Below are positions 21,308 to 30,156 of a DNA stretch of 64,000 nt, one piece after another. Location of the stretch: contig NZ_CP119108.1 in NCBI RefSeq assembly GCF_029094505.1, positions 2,790,001-2,854,000 on the forward strand. The letters are read 5' to 3'. The stretch comes from Microbacterium horticulturae. Its GTDB lineage: Bacteria > Actinomycetota > Actinomycetes > Actinomycetales > Microbacteriaceae. Each line of letters opens with the position of its first letter. The first letter of the stretch is position 1. The notes under the pieces were generated by a model that worked only from the letters and a program-made list of their open reading frames with translations, did not search any database and was not told the origin of the DNA. The position numbers and the translations under genes were made by a program.

Positions 21308-21772
21308 ATGGCGCACGAGACGACGACCCCCGCAGACGAAAACACCCCCACCGAAGAGGATGCCGCGACCGCCCGCGACCTGCGCATGGCGACGTTCCGG
21401 CTCGGGCGGCGCCTGCGCTCCGAGCGCGCGCTCGATTCCATGAGTGATGGGCAGTTCGCTGTTCTCTACACGCTCAAGGCTTCCGGGCCGCACACGCTCG
21501 GCGAGCTGGCCGATCACGAACGGGTCACCGCCCCGTCGATGAACCGCACGGTGAACTGCCTAGAAGAGTCGGGATGGATCACCCGCACCCCCGACGAGAC
21601 CGACCGGCGCAAGGTCAACATCGAGATCACCGACGACGGCCGATCCTTGGTCACCGAGGCGCTGCAACGGCGCGACCGATGGCTGGCGTCCGCGATGGGC
21701 GAGCTCACCGCCCGCCAGCGCAAGACCCTCGCCCACGCCGCCGCGATCATGAGCGAGGTGGCCGCCCGATGA
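21308..21772 (+). CDS. MarR-family transcriptional regulator
   Basis: A 154-residue winged-helix regulator. SDGQFAVLYTLKASG near residue 47, the recognition helix region ERVTAPSMNRTVNCLEESGWI near 75-95, and the wing TPDETDRRKVNIEITDDG with the conserved DxRxxxxxLT-like pattern are typical. The N-terminal 20 residues are acidic and not conserved. Its stop overlaps the start of the following MFS exporter (ATGA), the common marR-exporter pairing, so it probably represses export of a toxic compound and itself through the adjacent palindrome. Confidence 0.9.
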   Translation: MAHETTTPADENTPTEEDAATARDLRMATFRLGRRLRSERALDSMSDGQFAVLYTLKASGPHTLGELADHERVTAPSMNRTVNCLEESGWITRTPDETDRRKVNIEITDDGRSLVTEALQRRDRWLASAMGELTARQRKTLAHAAAIMSEVAAR

Positions 21773-23160
21773 AGGCCATGTTCCGCTCCCTCGGCCTGTT
21801 CAACTACCGCGTCTGGTTCATCGGCGCGCTGATCTCGAACATCGGCGGGTGGATGCAGTCCACCGCGCAGGACTGGGTCGTGCTCACCGAGCTGACGAAC
21901 AATGACGCCACCGCCATGGGCGTCACGATGGCGCTGCAGTTCGGCCCTCCGCTCGTGCTCGTCAGCTTCACCGGATGGGTCGCCGACCACTTCGACCGAC
22001 GCAAGCTGCTCATGTGCACGCAGACGGCGCTGGGTCTGCTGGCGATCACGGTCGGCGTGCTGCTGCTCACGCACGTCATGACCCTGCCGCTGATGTGGAT
22101 GTTCGCCGGCATGTTCGGCATCGCGAACGCGTTCGACTCCCCCGCCCGCCAGGCGTTCGTCTCCGATGTCGTCTCGCGCCAGAACGCCGCCAACGCCGTG
22201 GCGCTGAACTCGGCATCCTTCAACACCGCACGCCTGATCGGACCGGCCGTGGGCGGCATCATGATCGTGCTGGTGGGCACCGGCTGGATGTTCATCATCA
22301 ACGCCGCCACGTTTATCGCGATGCTCGTCGCCCTCTCGATGATGCGCAAGGACGAGCTCGAGCCACGGGTGAAGGCGACGGATGCCACCCGGCTGGCCGA
22401 CGGCTTCCGCTATGTCGCGCGGCGCAAGGATCTGCTCGTGCTGTTCGTCATGGTGTTCCTGATCGGGGCGTTCGGCATGAACTTCCCGATCTTCGCCTCG
22501 ACGATGGCACTGGAGTTCGGCCGCAACGCCGACGGCTACGGTGCCCTCAGCTCGATGCTCGCGATCGGCTCGCTGGCCGGCGCCCTCATGGCCGCACGCC
22601 GCGAGCGCGCGCGCATCCGCGTGGTGATCGTGGCCACCGGCGGCTTCGGCATCGCCTCGATCGTGTCGTCGTTCATGCCCGAGTACTGGATGTACGCGCT
22701 CATCGTGATCCTCGTCGGTTTCACGACGGTCTCCATGCTCACGACGGCGAACGGGTACGTGCAGACCACCACCGATCCGCAGCTGCGCGGGCGGGTGCTG
22801 GCCCTCTACATGGCGGTCATCATGGGCTCCACGCCCATCGGCGCCCCGATCGTGGGCTGGGTCGCCACGGCGTTCGGTCCGCGCACCGCCATCCAGGTCG
22901 GCGGCGTCGCCGGGCTGCTGGCCTGCGTGATCGGCGCCGTATGGCTGGTCACCTCAGGACGACTGCACCGCAGCGAGACGAACCGCTTCACGTTCACCCT
23001 CGACGAGACGCGCCCGATCCAAGTGGTCGAGCCGAAGATCCCCGAGGAATTCAGCGACGAGATCGCACAGACCACGCCCATCGCGCTGCCCGTCGACCAC
23101 GACGTGGACGATGCGGTGGATGCCGCGGCCGGCGCCGACCGGAGGGCGGAGCGTCCGTGA
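21769..23160 (+). CDS. MFS efflux transporter (DHA3/EntS-like)
   Basis: A 463-residue major facilitator protein. RSLGLFNYRVWFIGALISNIG at the start and DWVVLTELTNN near residue 35 are typical of the MFS_3 group that includes macrolide (MefA) and enterobactin (EntS) exporters; FDSPARQAF near 120 is a further group marker. After the last helix there is a 60-residue polar, acidic tail. The ATG at 21769 overlaps the marR stop. Substrate unknown; control by MarR suggests inducible efflux. Confidence 0.88.
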   Translation: MKAMFRSLGLFNYRVWFIGALISNIGGWMQSTAQDWVVLTELTNNDATAMGVTMALQFGPPLVLVSFTGWVADHFDRRKLLMCTQTALGLLAITVGVLLLTHVMTLPLMWMFAGMFGIANAFDSPARQAFVSDVVSRQNAANAVALNSASFNTARLIGPAVGGIMIVLVGTGWMFIINAATFIAMLVALSMMRKDELEPRVKATDATRLADGFRYVARRKDLLVLFVMVFLIGAFGMNFPIFASTMALEFGRNADGYGALSSMLAIGSLAGALMAARRERARIRVVIVATGGFGIASIVSSFMPEYWMYALIVILVGFTTVSMLTTANGYVQTTTDPQLRGRVLALYMAVIMGSTPIGAPIVGWVATAFGPRTAIQVGGVAGLLACVIGAVWLVTSGRLHRSETNRFTFTLDETRPIQVVEPKIPEEFSDEIAQTTPIALPVDHDVDDAVDAAAGADRRAERP

Positions 23161-23173
23161 CCGAGCGAGCCCG

Positions 23174-24103
23174 ATGCTGACCCCCTCCGATCTCGGGGTG
23201 AAGGCGATGGCCTGGTACATCGCGCGCCGCGGCGAGCCCGCCGACTCGCGCCCCGACATCGACACGGCGTCGCTCAAGCGCCGCTTCCGTCACCTCGAGC
23301 CGGTCACCGTGACCGACATCGCGGTGCCCGGTCCGCACGGTCCGGTGGCCACGCGGCTGTACCGCGATGCGTCTCAGGACGCACGCAACGCGTTCGTCTG
23401 GGTGCACGGCGGCGCTTTCTTCGGCGGCACGCTCGACATGCCCGAGTCGAACTGGGTCGGGCTGGAGCTGGCCGCGCGCGGCATCCCGACCCTCGCCGTC
23501 GACTACCGCAAGGCGCTCCACGGCGTGAAGCACCCGATCCCACTCGACGACGTGCAGGCCGCGTGGGAGCACGCCTGTTCGCGAGCCGATGAGCTGTTCG
23601 GCACCGGCCAGGTGCATCTCGGCGGGGCAAGCGCGGGCGGGGCGCTCGTGGCCGGAGCGGCGCTGCGCCTGCGCGATGTGGACCGCCCGCTGCCGGCATC
23701 CCTCGTCCTGGCCTATCCGTTTCTGCACCCCGACCTGCCGGCGAACACGGCCGAGACGCAGAAGCTCATGGCGAAGATGCCGGCGCGGCTGCGGTTCCGC
23801 CCGCCGATCGTGCACGCGCTCGCGAAGCACTACGCCCGCGCCGCGGGGCTGCGCGACCCGTACGCGTTCGCGGGTGTCGCCGACGATCTGCGCGGCCTCC
23901 CGCCGACGTACATCCTCGTCGCCGCCATCGACGACCTGCGCTCGTCGGGCGACCTGTTCGCGCAACAGCTGCGCGACGCCGGCGTGCGGGTCGAGCTGTT
24001 CGCCGAGCGCAGCGCGACCCATGGGCACCTCAACCATCCCGAGGCGAACTCCGCACAGCGCAGCCTGAAGCGGATCCGGGCCTGGATCGACGGGTTCAGC
24101 TGA
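23174..24103 (+). CDS. Alpha/beta hydrolase, hormone-sensitive lipase type
   Basis: A 309-residue esterase of the HSL group: the HGGAFFGG oxyanion motif is near residue 78 and the nucleophile GGASAGG near residue 151; the Asp in AAIDDLRSSGD and the His in THGHLNHPE complete the expected triad. Start ATG at 23174 is 14 bases after the MFS stop; an in-frame ATG at 23111 inside the exporter gene is less likely. It is probably third gene of the MarR operon, so it may hydrolyse the exported or inducing compound. The last 8 bases overlap the convergent glycerate kinase. Confidence 0.82.
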   Translation: MLTPSDLGVKAMAWYIARRGEPADSRPDIDTASLKRRFRHLEPVTVTDIAVPGPHGPVATRLYRDASQDARNAFVWVHGGAFFGGTLDMPESNWVGLELAARGIPTLAVDYRKALHGVKHPIPLDDVQAAWEHACSRADELFGTGQVHLGGASAGGALVAGAALRLRDVDRPLPASLVLAYPFLHPDLPANTAETQKLMAKMPARLRFRPPIVHALAKHYARAAGLRDPYAFAGVADDLRGLPPTYILVAAIDDLRSSGDLFAQQLRDAGVRVELFAERSATHGHLNHPEANSAQRSLKRIRAWIDGFS

Positions 24104-25202
24104 ACCGCTGGGCCAGCCGGCGCCCGGCCTCGCGCAGCCAGCGCGCGGGGTCGGCGAGGGCGGCTTCGGTACTCCCGGCCAGTTCACTGAGGGAGAGGGA
24201 TGCCGCAAAGCCCGCGGTGTCGGCGTCAGGGGCGATCCGCCCCGCCACGAGGGCAATCGGCACTCCCGCCGCACGTGCAACGGCCATGATGTGCGTGGGC
24301 GCTTTGCCGGCGGCGGACTGACTGTCGTACGACCCCTCGCCGGTGACGATGAGGGATGCCGCGGCCGCCGCGTCGGCCAGCCTCACGAGCTCGGCGATCT
24401 CGGCGGCTCCCGAGACTGAGCGTGCACCCCAGGCCTGCAGGGCGAAGCCGGTTCCGCCCGCTGCTCCGGCGCCTGGGGCGTCGGGGTCCGCGGCCGGGAG
24501 CGAGGCGCCCAGCACCCGGGCCCAGTGCCGCAGCGCGGCATCGGCCGCGTCGATGTCGTTCGGGGCGAGTCCCTTCTGCCGTCCGAACACGGCCGCGGCG
24601 CCGCGTGGGCCGAGCAGCGGGTTGGTGACGTCCGAGAGCACGAGTGCGCCGCCGGGCGGCGGCGGCCGCAGTCCGCTCACGTCCACCGCCCGCACGGCGT
24701 CGAGCCCGCGCAGGCCGTCGCCGCCGTCGAACCGGGCGCCCAAGGACCGCAGCATCCCGGCTCCCCCATCCGTCGACGCGCTCGAACCGATGCCGAGCAC
24801 GAGACGCTCCACACCGTGGTCGAGGGCCGCGGCGATCGCCTGCCCGAACCCGCGGGTGTGCGCGTCGTGCGGCAGGCGTCTCTCCCCCAGCAGCTCGATG
24901 CCGCTCGTGGACGCGAGTTCGACGACCCCGGTGCCGCCCTGTGCGTCGGGGGTCGGCGGCAGCAGCATCCACTCCGCTTCCGTCTCGCCGCCGTCGGGGC
25001 CGGTGACGACGATCGGCATGCGCTGCACGCCCGGCATTGCGGCGGCGAAGGCGTCGAGCGTACCCTCGCCGCCGTCGGCCATCGGCCGGGCAGTGATGTG
25101 CGCGGCGGGGTCGGCCTCGCGCCAGCCTTCTGCCAGCGCATCACAGACGGCGGCTGCGCTGAGCGAGCCCTTGAAGCTGTCGGGGGCGAGGAGGATGCTC
25201 AC
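24096..25202 (-). CDS. Glycerate kinase
   Basis: A 368-residue protein of the GlxK/GarK glycerate 2-kinase family, phosphorylating D-glycerate to 2-phosphoglycerate. The start ILLAPDSFKGSLSA, the MADGGEGT motif near residue 41, GIGSSASTDGGAGM near 136 and VTGEGSYDSQSAAGKAP near 290 are all family hallmarks. The initiation codon is GTG at 25202, overlapping the gntR stop (GTGA). Co-transcribed with a FadR-type regulator and divergent from the apionate-type operon, it may handle a glycerate product from sugar-acid breakdown, though the OiaC branch predicted next door yields erythrulose rather than glycerate. Confidence 0.92.
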   Translation of the reverse strand: MSILLAPDSFKGSLSAAAVCDALAEGWREADPAAHITARPMADGGEGTLDAFAAAMPGVQRMPIVVTGPDGGETEAEWMLLPPTPDAQGGTGVVELASTSGIELLGERRLPHDAHTRGFGQAIAAALDHGVERLVLGIGSSASTDGGAGMLRSLGARFDGGDGLRGLDAVRAVDVSGLRPPPPGGALVLSDVTNPLLGPRGAAAVFGRQKGLAPNDIDAADAALRHWARVLGASLPAADPDAPGAGAAGGTGFALQAWGARSVSGAAEIAELVRLADAAAAASLIVTGEGSYDSQSAAGKAPTHIMAVARAAGVPIALVAGRIAPDADTAGFAASLSLSELAGSTEAALADPARWLREAGRRLAQRFS

Positions 25203-25945
25203 TCGGCGACCTGCGCCGTAGAATCCAGCAGCCGCGCCGAAGCGGTCGCCATGTGCACGGCCATCGCCGAGGCCGCGGCATCCCCGTCCGCGGCGCGCAC
25301 GGCCGCCAGCACGGCCTGGTGCTCGGCCAGTGCACGCTCCGCCTGTTCGCGGTCGTGGACCGCCCGGTCGGCATACACCTGCAGGAGCGACCGGATCACG
25401 TGCAGATGGTCGGTGAGCATGTCGTTGCCCGCCGCCTCAGCGAGCGCGTGGTGAAAGTCCAGATCGGCGCGCGCGAACGCCGCGAGGTCGTCGATCTTCG
25501 CGCGCATGCGCGCCACGCTCTTCTCGAGGCGAACGCATGTCGCCTCATCGGCACGCGCCGCGGCGAGCCGTGCGACGTAGATCTCAAGCCCTTCACGCAG
25601 TTCGAGAAGCTGTGCGGTGTTCCGCTCGCCGATGAGCAGCCCCCATCGCAGCGTCTGCGGCAGCAGTTCGCTCGCGGTGCCGCGCAGATAGGTGCCCGAC
25701 CCGGGCCGGACGTCGACGATCCCCAGGATCTCGAGCGCTGCGAGCGCCTCGCGCACGGCCGACCGGCCGACACCCAGGGTCGTGGCCAGCTGGCGCTCAG
25801 GGGGCAGTCGGGTGCCCGGCGTCAGCGACCCACCGGTGAACAGGTCGAGCAGTCGACGTGCGACCTCCGACACAGGCGTTCCGGATGGAAGCGTGCCGAG
25901 CGCCGCCGTGATGTCGTCGACGGAATCAGCGCGGAAGGCGGGCAT
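25199..25945 (-). CDS. GntR/FadR-family transcriptional regulator
   Basis: A 248-residue FCD-type regulator. The GntR winged helix occupies about residues 20-90 with LPPERQLATTLGVGRSAVRE and the VRPGSGTYL wing; the C-terminal all-helical FCD domain has DLDFHHALAEAAGN (metal/ligand Asp and His). ATG at 25945 was chosen as first codon of the domain; no strong RBS is visible. FCD regulators commonly respond to sugar acids or other carboxylates. It diverges from the apionate-like operon across 72 bases that hold a candidate operator, and is coupled to glycerate kinase, so it most likely controls both. Confidence 0.88.
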   Translation of the reverse strand: MPAFRADSVDDITAALGTLPSGTPVSEVARRLLDLFTGGSLTPGTRLPPERQLATTLGVGRSAVREALAALEILGIVDVRPGSGTYLRGTASELLPQTLRWGLLIGERNTAQLLELREGLEIYVARLAAARADEATCVRLEKSVARMRAKIDDLAAFARADLDFHHALAEAAGNDMLTDHLHVIRSLLQVYADRAVHDREQAERALAEHQAVLAAVRAADGDAAASAMAVHMATASARLLDSTAQVAE

Positions 25946-25982
25946 GACAGCAAAGATACCCGGCGCTGACGCGGAACGGGGC

Positions 25983-26017
25983 TTGTATTTGGTCAACCGG
26001 TTTGTCAGAATCGGGAC
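25983..26017 (+). promoter_or_regulatory. Promoter and candidate FadR-type operator of the apionate-like operon
   Basis: TTGTAT (25983-25988) and CAGAAT (26006-26011) are 17 bases apart, and the GTG start at 26018 would be close to +1, giving a leaderless mRNA. Between them TTGGTCAACCGGTTTGTCA (25989-26007) contains the palindrome AACCGGTT flanked by TGGTC and TGTCA, resembling GntR/FadR operators. Binding there would occlude polymerase. Confidence 0.55.
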
Positions 26018-26812
26018 GTGATCGGCCTCGGTACCTATGCCTTCTTCTGGCAGCACTCTCCCCGCGCGCCGCAGCCGCTCACACTCGTCGGCGCATTCGA
26101 GGCCACCCGCGAACTCGGCGTGGAGCTGTTCCAGATCTGCGATCACGCACCGCTCGAGCAGATGGGCGACGCGGAGATCCGGGATGCCGCGGCCGCCGCC
26201 CGAGCACTGGGGCTGACTGTGCAGCTGGGCACGAAGGGCATCGCCCCGGCCCATCTCGAACATTTCCTGCGACTCGCCGAGGTCTTCGACGCGACGCTCA
26301 TCCGCTCGATGCTGCACGGTCCCGACACGCATCCTTCCCTCGCGGAGGCCGAAGGACAGCTGCGATACGTGCTGCCGCGATTCACGGCATCCGGCGTCGC
26401 ACTCGCCCTCGAGACGTACGAGCAGGTGGCCACCGACGATCTGGTCGGGCTCGTCGAGCGCATCGACAGCCCCGCGCTCGGAATCTGCCTCGACCCCGCC
26501 AATGTCGTCGCCCGGCTCGAGAACCCGCGCGACTGCGTGGAACGCGCCGCGGCCCGCACGCTGAACGTGCACGCGAAGGACTTCTCATTCACCCGCGAAT
26601 CCGGCTGGGTGGGGTTCCGCTACAGCGGAGCGCGCCTGGGCACCGGGCTGCACGACCACCGGCACCTGCGGGCTCGGGTACGGCCGCACGAGCGGGGCGT
26701 CGACGAGATCGTCGAGCACTGGCTGAACTGGCAGGGCGACGTCGAGACCACCATCCGGGCCGAGCGGGAGTGGACCCGCTCAGCCATCGAGTATCTGAGG
26801 AGCACCCCATGA
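26018..26812 (+). CDS. oiaC: Sugar phosphate isomerase/epimerase-fold protein, probable 3-oxo-isoapionate decarboxylase
   Basis: A 264-residue xylose isomerase-like TIM barrel. Metal-site positions are visible as ALETYEQ (Glu near residue 129), CLDPAN (Asp near 154) and VHAKD (His and Asp near 186-189). The family is diverse, so fold alone does not give function. It is directly coupled (ATGA) to a gene resembling D-apionate oxidoisomerase and is followed by an apionate lactonase-like gene; known apionate pathways use a protein of this fold, OiaC, to decarboxylate 3-oxo-isoapionate to L-erythrulose. GTG at 26018 is taken because it suits the promoter and the conserved GLGTYAFFW start. The assignment depends on context. 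Confidence 0.6.
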   Translation: MIGLGTYAFFWQHSPRAPQPLTLVGAFEATRELGVELFQICDHAPLEQMGDAEIRDAAAAARALGLTVQLGTKGIAPAHLEHFLRLAEVFDATLIRSMLHGPDTHPSLAEAEGQLRYVLPRFTASGVALALETYEQVATDDLVGLVERIDSPALGICLDPANVVARLENPRDCVERAAARTLNVHAKDFSFTRESGWVGFRYSGARLGTGLHDHRHLRARVRPHERGVDEIVEHWLNWQGDVETTIRAEREWTRSAIEYLRSTP

Positions 26813-27663
26813 GCACCACCCACAGGATCGCCGTCGTCGGTGCGGGCGGGAAGATGGGCATGCGCGTGTCCGACAACCTCGCACGCACCGATCACATCGT
26901 CCGGTACGTGGAGAACTCCCCCGCCGGGCGGGCGCGCACCCTCGACGCCGGCCGCACGCTCACCGACGCCGCCGAGGCGGTCGCGGACGCCGACATCGTC
27001 GTGCTTGCCGTGCCCGACCTCGCCCTGCAGGCGGTCACCGCCGAGCTGGTGCCGCAGATGAAGCCCGGCGCCGTCGCCCTGACCCTCGACCCGGCCGCCG
27101 CCTATGCAGGACTGCTGACCGACCGCGACGACGTCGTGCGGGCGGTCGCCCATCCGTGCCACCCGTCGATCTTCCTGCAGCGCACAACACCGGCCGAGTA
27201 CGCCGACACCTTCGGGGGCATCGCCGCACCGCAGGACGCCATCGCCGCGGTCGAGAACGACGACCCCGCCGTGAAAGCGCTGGTCGAGGAAACCGTCCGC
27301 GCCATCTACGCACCGGTCATCGACGTGCACTTCGTCACCATCAAGCAGCTCGCCCAGCTCGAGCCCACCCTCGTCGAGACCGTCGCCTGCATGATCGGGG
27401 CGCTGCTGAACGAGGCGCTCGACGAGGCGATCCACACGATGGGCGTGCCGGAGGCCGCGGCCCGCAGCATCCTCTACGGACACACCCAGGTCGCCCTGGC
27501 CAACGGGCTGCGCGGCGACAATCCCTTCAGCGACGCGTGCCTGATCGCCATGGACTACGGACGCGAGAGCATCGTCAAAGAGGACTGGAAGAAGATCTTC
27601 CGCGACGACGAGCTCGACAGGAACCTCGCGCGGATGCTGCGCCTCGAGAAGATCGAACGATAG
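26809..27663 (+). CDS. apnO: NAD(P)-binding dehydrogenase with PGDH_C-type domain, probable D-apionate oxidoisomerase
   Basis: A 284-residue protein. The N-terminal Rossmann domain starts IAVVGAGGKMGMRV at residues 7-20 and continues DADIVVLAVPDLALQ near 65. The all-helical C-terminal half (about 150-284) resembles the family called phosphogluconate dehydrogenase C-terminal domain-containing proteins, with HPCHPSIF near 120 and FSDACLIAMDYGRESIVKEDW near 245. Members of this group have been shown to act as D-apionate oxidoisomerases (ApnO), making 3-oxo-isoapionate with NAD reduction. The start overlaps the preceding stop (ATGA). The assignment is from memory of the family plus neighbours and is not certain. 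Confidence 0.65.
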   Translation: MSTTHRIAVVGAGGKMGMRVSDNLARTDHIVRYVENSPAGRARTLDAGRTLTDAAEAVADADIVVLAVPDLALQAVTAELVPQMKPGAVALTLDPAAAYAGLLTDRDDVVRAVAHPCHPSIFLQRTTPAEYADTFGGIAAPQDAIAAVENDDPAVKALVEETVRAIYAPVIDVHFVTIKQLAQLEPTLVETVACMIGALLNEALDEAIHTMGVPEAAARSILYGHTQVALANGLRGDNPFSDACLIAMDYGRESIVKEDWKKIFRDDELDRNLARMLRLEKIER

Positions 27664-27672
27664 GAGCGGGTG

Positions 27673-28434
27673 ATGGGACGACTGGACGGCAAGACCGCGC
27701 TGATCACGGGGGCAGGGTCGGGCATCGGTCGCGGTGTGGCCAAACGCTTCGCCCGGGAGGGCGCCCGCGTCATCGTCGCCGACCGCGACGCGGATGCCGC
27801 CCGACTGGTCGCGGACGCGCTCGGGGACGCCGCACGCGCGGTCACCGTCGACATCTCCGACGAGGCGTCGGTCGAGTCCGCGTTCTCGGAGTCCGCGGCC
27901 GCGGGATGGCCGCCCGACGTGGTCGTCGCCAACGCGGGCGTGCAGCTGTTCGGCCGCGATGCGAAGATCGCCGACCTCGACCTGGAGGCGTGGAACGCGA
28001 CGATCGGAGTGAACCTGACCGGCACGTTCTTGACCGTCAAGCATGCCATCCGGACGATGCTGGCGGCGGGCATCGGCGGCTCGATCGTCCTCACCGGCAG
28101 CCCGACCGCGTTCGGCGGTACCGAGGGCGCCGCGTTCACGGCGTACAGCACGTCGAAGGCGGGGATCCATGCGCTGGCGCGGTTCGCGGCCGCAGCCTAT
28201 GCCGGCCGGGGCATCCGCGTGAACGTGGTGGTGCCCGCGTACACCGAGACGGGTCTGGTGTCGACCATCACCGAGAACGCCGCCGATCGCGCCGCGATCA
28301 TCGGGCGCATCCCGCTCGGCCGCGCCGGTGCGCCCGCCGACGTCGAGGGCGCGATGACGTTCCTCGCCTCCGACGATGCGGCATTCGCCACCGGCGCACT
28401 GCTCGCCGTCGACGGCGGCATGTCGACACTCTGA
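27673..28434 (+). CDS. Short-chain dehydrogenase/reductase
   Basis: A 253-residue classical SDR: cofactor motif TGAGSGIG at residues 12-19, NAG near 87, catalytic Ser in TGSPTAFGG near 138, and YSTSK (Tyr/Lys) near 156. The Asp after strand 2 (VIVADRDAD) suggests NAD preference. ATG 27673 follows AGGAG at 27662-27666; a GTG three bases earlier is possible. Located third in the apionate-like operon, it could oxidise apiose to apionolactone (the role of ApsD, which is of another family) or reduce L-erythrulose; the sequence does not decide. Confidence 0.85.
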   Translation: MGRLDGKTALITGAGSGIGRGVAKRFAREGARVIVADRDADAARLVADALGDAARAVTVDISDEASVESAFSESAAAGWPPDVVVANAGVQLFGRDAKIADLDLEAWNATIGVNLTGTFLTVKHAIRTMLAAGIGGSIVLTGSPTAFGGTEGAAFTAYSTSKAGIHALARFAAAAYAGRGIRVNVVVPAYTETGLVSTITENAADRAAIIGRIPLGRAGAPADVEGAMTFLASDDAAFATGALLAVDGGMSTL

Positions 28435-28446
28435 CCGAGGTGTGAC

Positions 28447-30156
28447 ATGGACTGGTGGCAGCCCGACCGCAGCTGGCGCGCCGGCGATTGGACGCTGCGG
28501 CTGCGCGGCGACGAGCTCGCCGACATCGCGTTCGCCGGGCGACCGGTTCTGCGCAGCATCCGCGCGGTGGTGCGCGACCACGACTGGAACACCGCCGCCC
28601 TCGTCGTGGACGGCATCGGCGAGAGCGCGGGCGGGCTGACCCTGCAGGTCCGCGCGAGCGGCGCGGTCACCGGACTGTCGGGGACCGTGCGGGCCGCGGC
28701 GTCCGGCCGCACCCTGACCGTGGAGCTCGACCTCGCCGTCGCCGCCGACCTCGACACGAACCGCACCGGGCTCGTCGTGCTGCATCCGGCCGACCTCGCC
28801 GGCGCCGGGCTCCGCGTGCGCCACGGCGACGGGTCGCACGAAGACACCCTGTTCCCCGCGGCGATCAGCCCGCACCAGCCGGTCTTCGACATCACCACAC
28901 TGTCCTGGCGCGCCGCCGGGCTCGACGTCGAGGCGACATTCAGCGGCGACGTGTTCGAGATGGAGGACCAGCGCAACTGGACCGACGCCTCGTACAAGAC
29001 CTACAGCCGTCCATTGGCGCTGCCGTTCCCCTACCGATTGGGCGCCGGCACGCACGTGCGCCAGCGGATCGAGGTGCGAGCCGGACGAGACGGGGGCGAC
29101 ACGGGCGGAGAGGATGCGGCGGCCGCGGCGATCGCCCTGGCCGCAGCCGGCCCGTTCCCCGAGATTTCGCTCGGCGCCGCCACAGCACCCGCACCGGCGC
29201 CGCGCGTCGAGCCGATCGGTCAGGCAGTGCTCGTCGAGCTCGACCTGGCCGCCCCGAACTGGCACGCTGCCCTCGACCGGGCCGCGACCGCCGGACTGCC
29301 GCTGGACGTGCGGCTGGTGGCCCGCGACACGCACTCGCTCGACGCGGCCGCACAGGCGCTGCGTGGGCGGAGCGTCGCTCGCGTCGCGGCGTTCCGTGCG
29401 GACGGTGAGGGCGCGCACGTGTCGGATGCCGCTCTGGTCGCCGCGCTGCGCGCAGCGCTCGGCCGAGCCGGGGTCGTCGCTGCGGTGATCGGGGGCGCCC
29501 GGTCGCACTTCACCGAGTTCAACCGTGAACACCACCGTCTGCCCGACGCGCTGGACGGCATCACGTTCAGCGTCACCGGGCTGTTCCACAGCACGAGCAC
29601 CCAGCAGCTGGTCGAGTCGATCGCGATACAGCGCCTCGTCGCGACCCAGGCCGTCGGCCTGGCCGGGGACACACCCGTGCACATCGGCCCGGTGACCCTC
29701 CGGCCGCGTTTCAACAACGTGGCGACGACTCCGGCGCCGGGTCCCGGCGCGGTCGACCTGCGCAACGGCTACGGCGCCGCCTTCGCCGATGCGGATGACC
29801 CGAGACAGATCACGCCCGAGCTGGCGGCGTGGACGATCGCGAGTGCCGCGGCCCTCGCCGTGCCGGGCGTGGCATCGCTCACGTTCTTCGAGGAGTGGGG
29901 GCCCCGCGGCATCCGCTCCTCGGGCGGCGAAGAGCTGCCGGTCGCCGCGGCGGTGCGAGCCCTGGCCGCACAGCACGGAGGCAGGCTGCTGTGCGGCGAC
30001 TCCCCTGACGGGCTCGTCTGGGCGATCGGTGCGGATGACACCGTGCTCATCGCCAACCTGGACCGGCGCGACCGGCGCGTCGAACTCGAGTCGCCCGACG
30101 GTGGGCGTGTGTTCGTGGAGGTCACGGCCGGTTCGTGGCGGCGGACCGGCCTCTAG
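28447..30156 (+). CDS. apnL: Probable D-apionate lactonase
   Basis: A 569-residue protein without signal peptide. Residues 1-190 form a beta-rich part (FAGRPVLRSIRAVVRDHDWN, then FEMEDQRNWTDASYKTYSRP near 175-195); residues about 255-520 look like a TIM barrel, with FSVTGLFHSTSTQQL near 378 and SLTFFEEWGPRGIR near 480; a small beta domain ends it. This architecture and the EDQRNWTDASYKTY block match the family that contains D-apionate lactonase (ApnL), which opens apionolactone made from D-apiose. Its place after ApnO-like and OiaC-like genes supports this. GAGGTG lies 7 bases before the ATG. Its TAG stop shares CTAG with the convergent lacI gene. Confidence 0.65.
   Translation: MDWWQPDRSWRAGDWTLRLRGDELADIAFAGRPVLRSIRAVVRDHDWNTAALVVDGIGESAGGLTLQVRASGAVTGLSGTVRAAASGRTLTVELDLAVAADLDTNRTGLVVLHPADLAGAGLRVRHGDGSHEDTLFPAAISPHQPVFDITTLSWRAAGLDVEATFSGDVFEMEDQRNWTDASYKTYSRPLALPFPYRLGAGTHVRQRIEVRAGRDGGDTGGEDAAAAAIALAAAGPFPEISLGAATAPAPAPRVEPIGQAVLVELDLAAPNWHAALDRAATAGLPLDVRLVARDTHSLDAAAQALRGRSVARVAAFRADGEGAHVSDAALVAALRAALGRAGVVAAVIGGARSHFTEFNREHHRLPDALDGITFSVTGLFHSTSTQQLVESIAIQRLVATQAVGLAGDTPVHIGPVTLRPRFNNVATTPAPGPGAVDLRNGYGAAFADADDPRQITPELAAWTIASAAALAVPGVASLTFFEEWGPRGIRSSGGEELPVAAAVRALAAQHGGRLLCGDSPDGLVWAIGADDTVLIANLDRRDRRVELESPDGGRVFVEVTAGSWRRTGL

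Noticed and set aside
26620..29976. 1118-codon minus-strand open frame
   Set aside because: Lies opposite the ApnO, SDR and ApnL genes, which have recognisable motifs; it is a GC-bias shadow.
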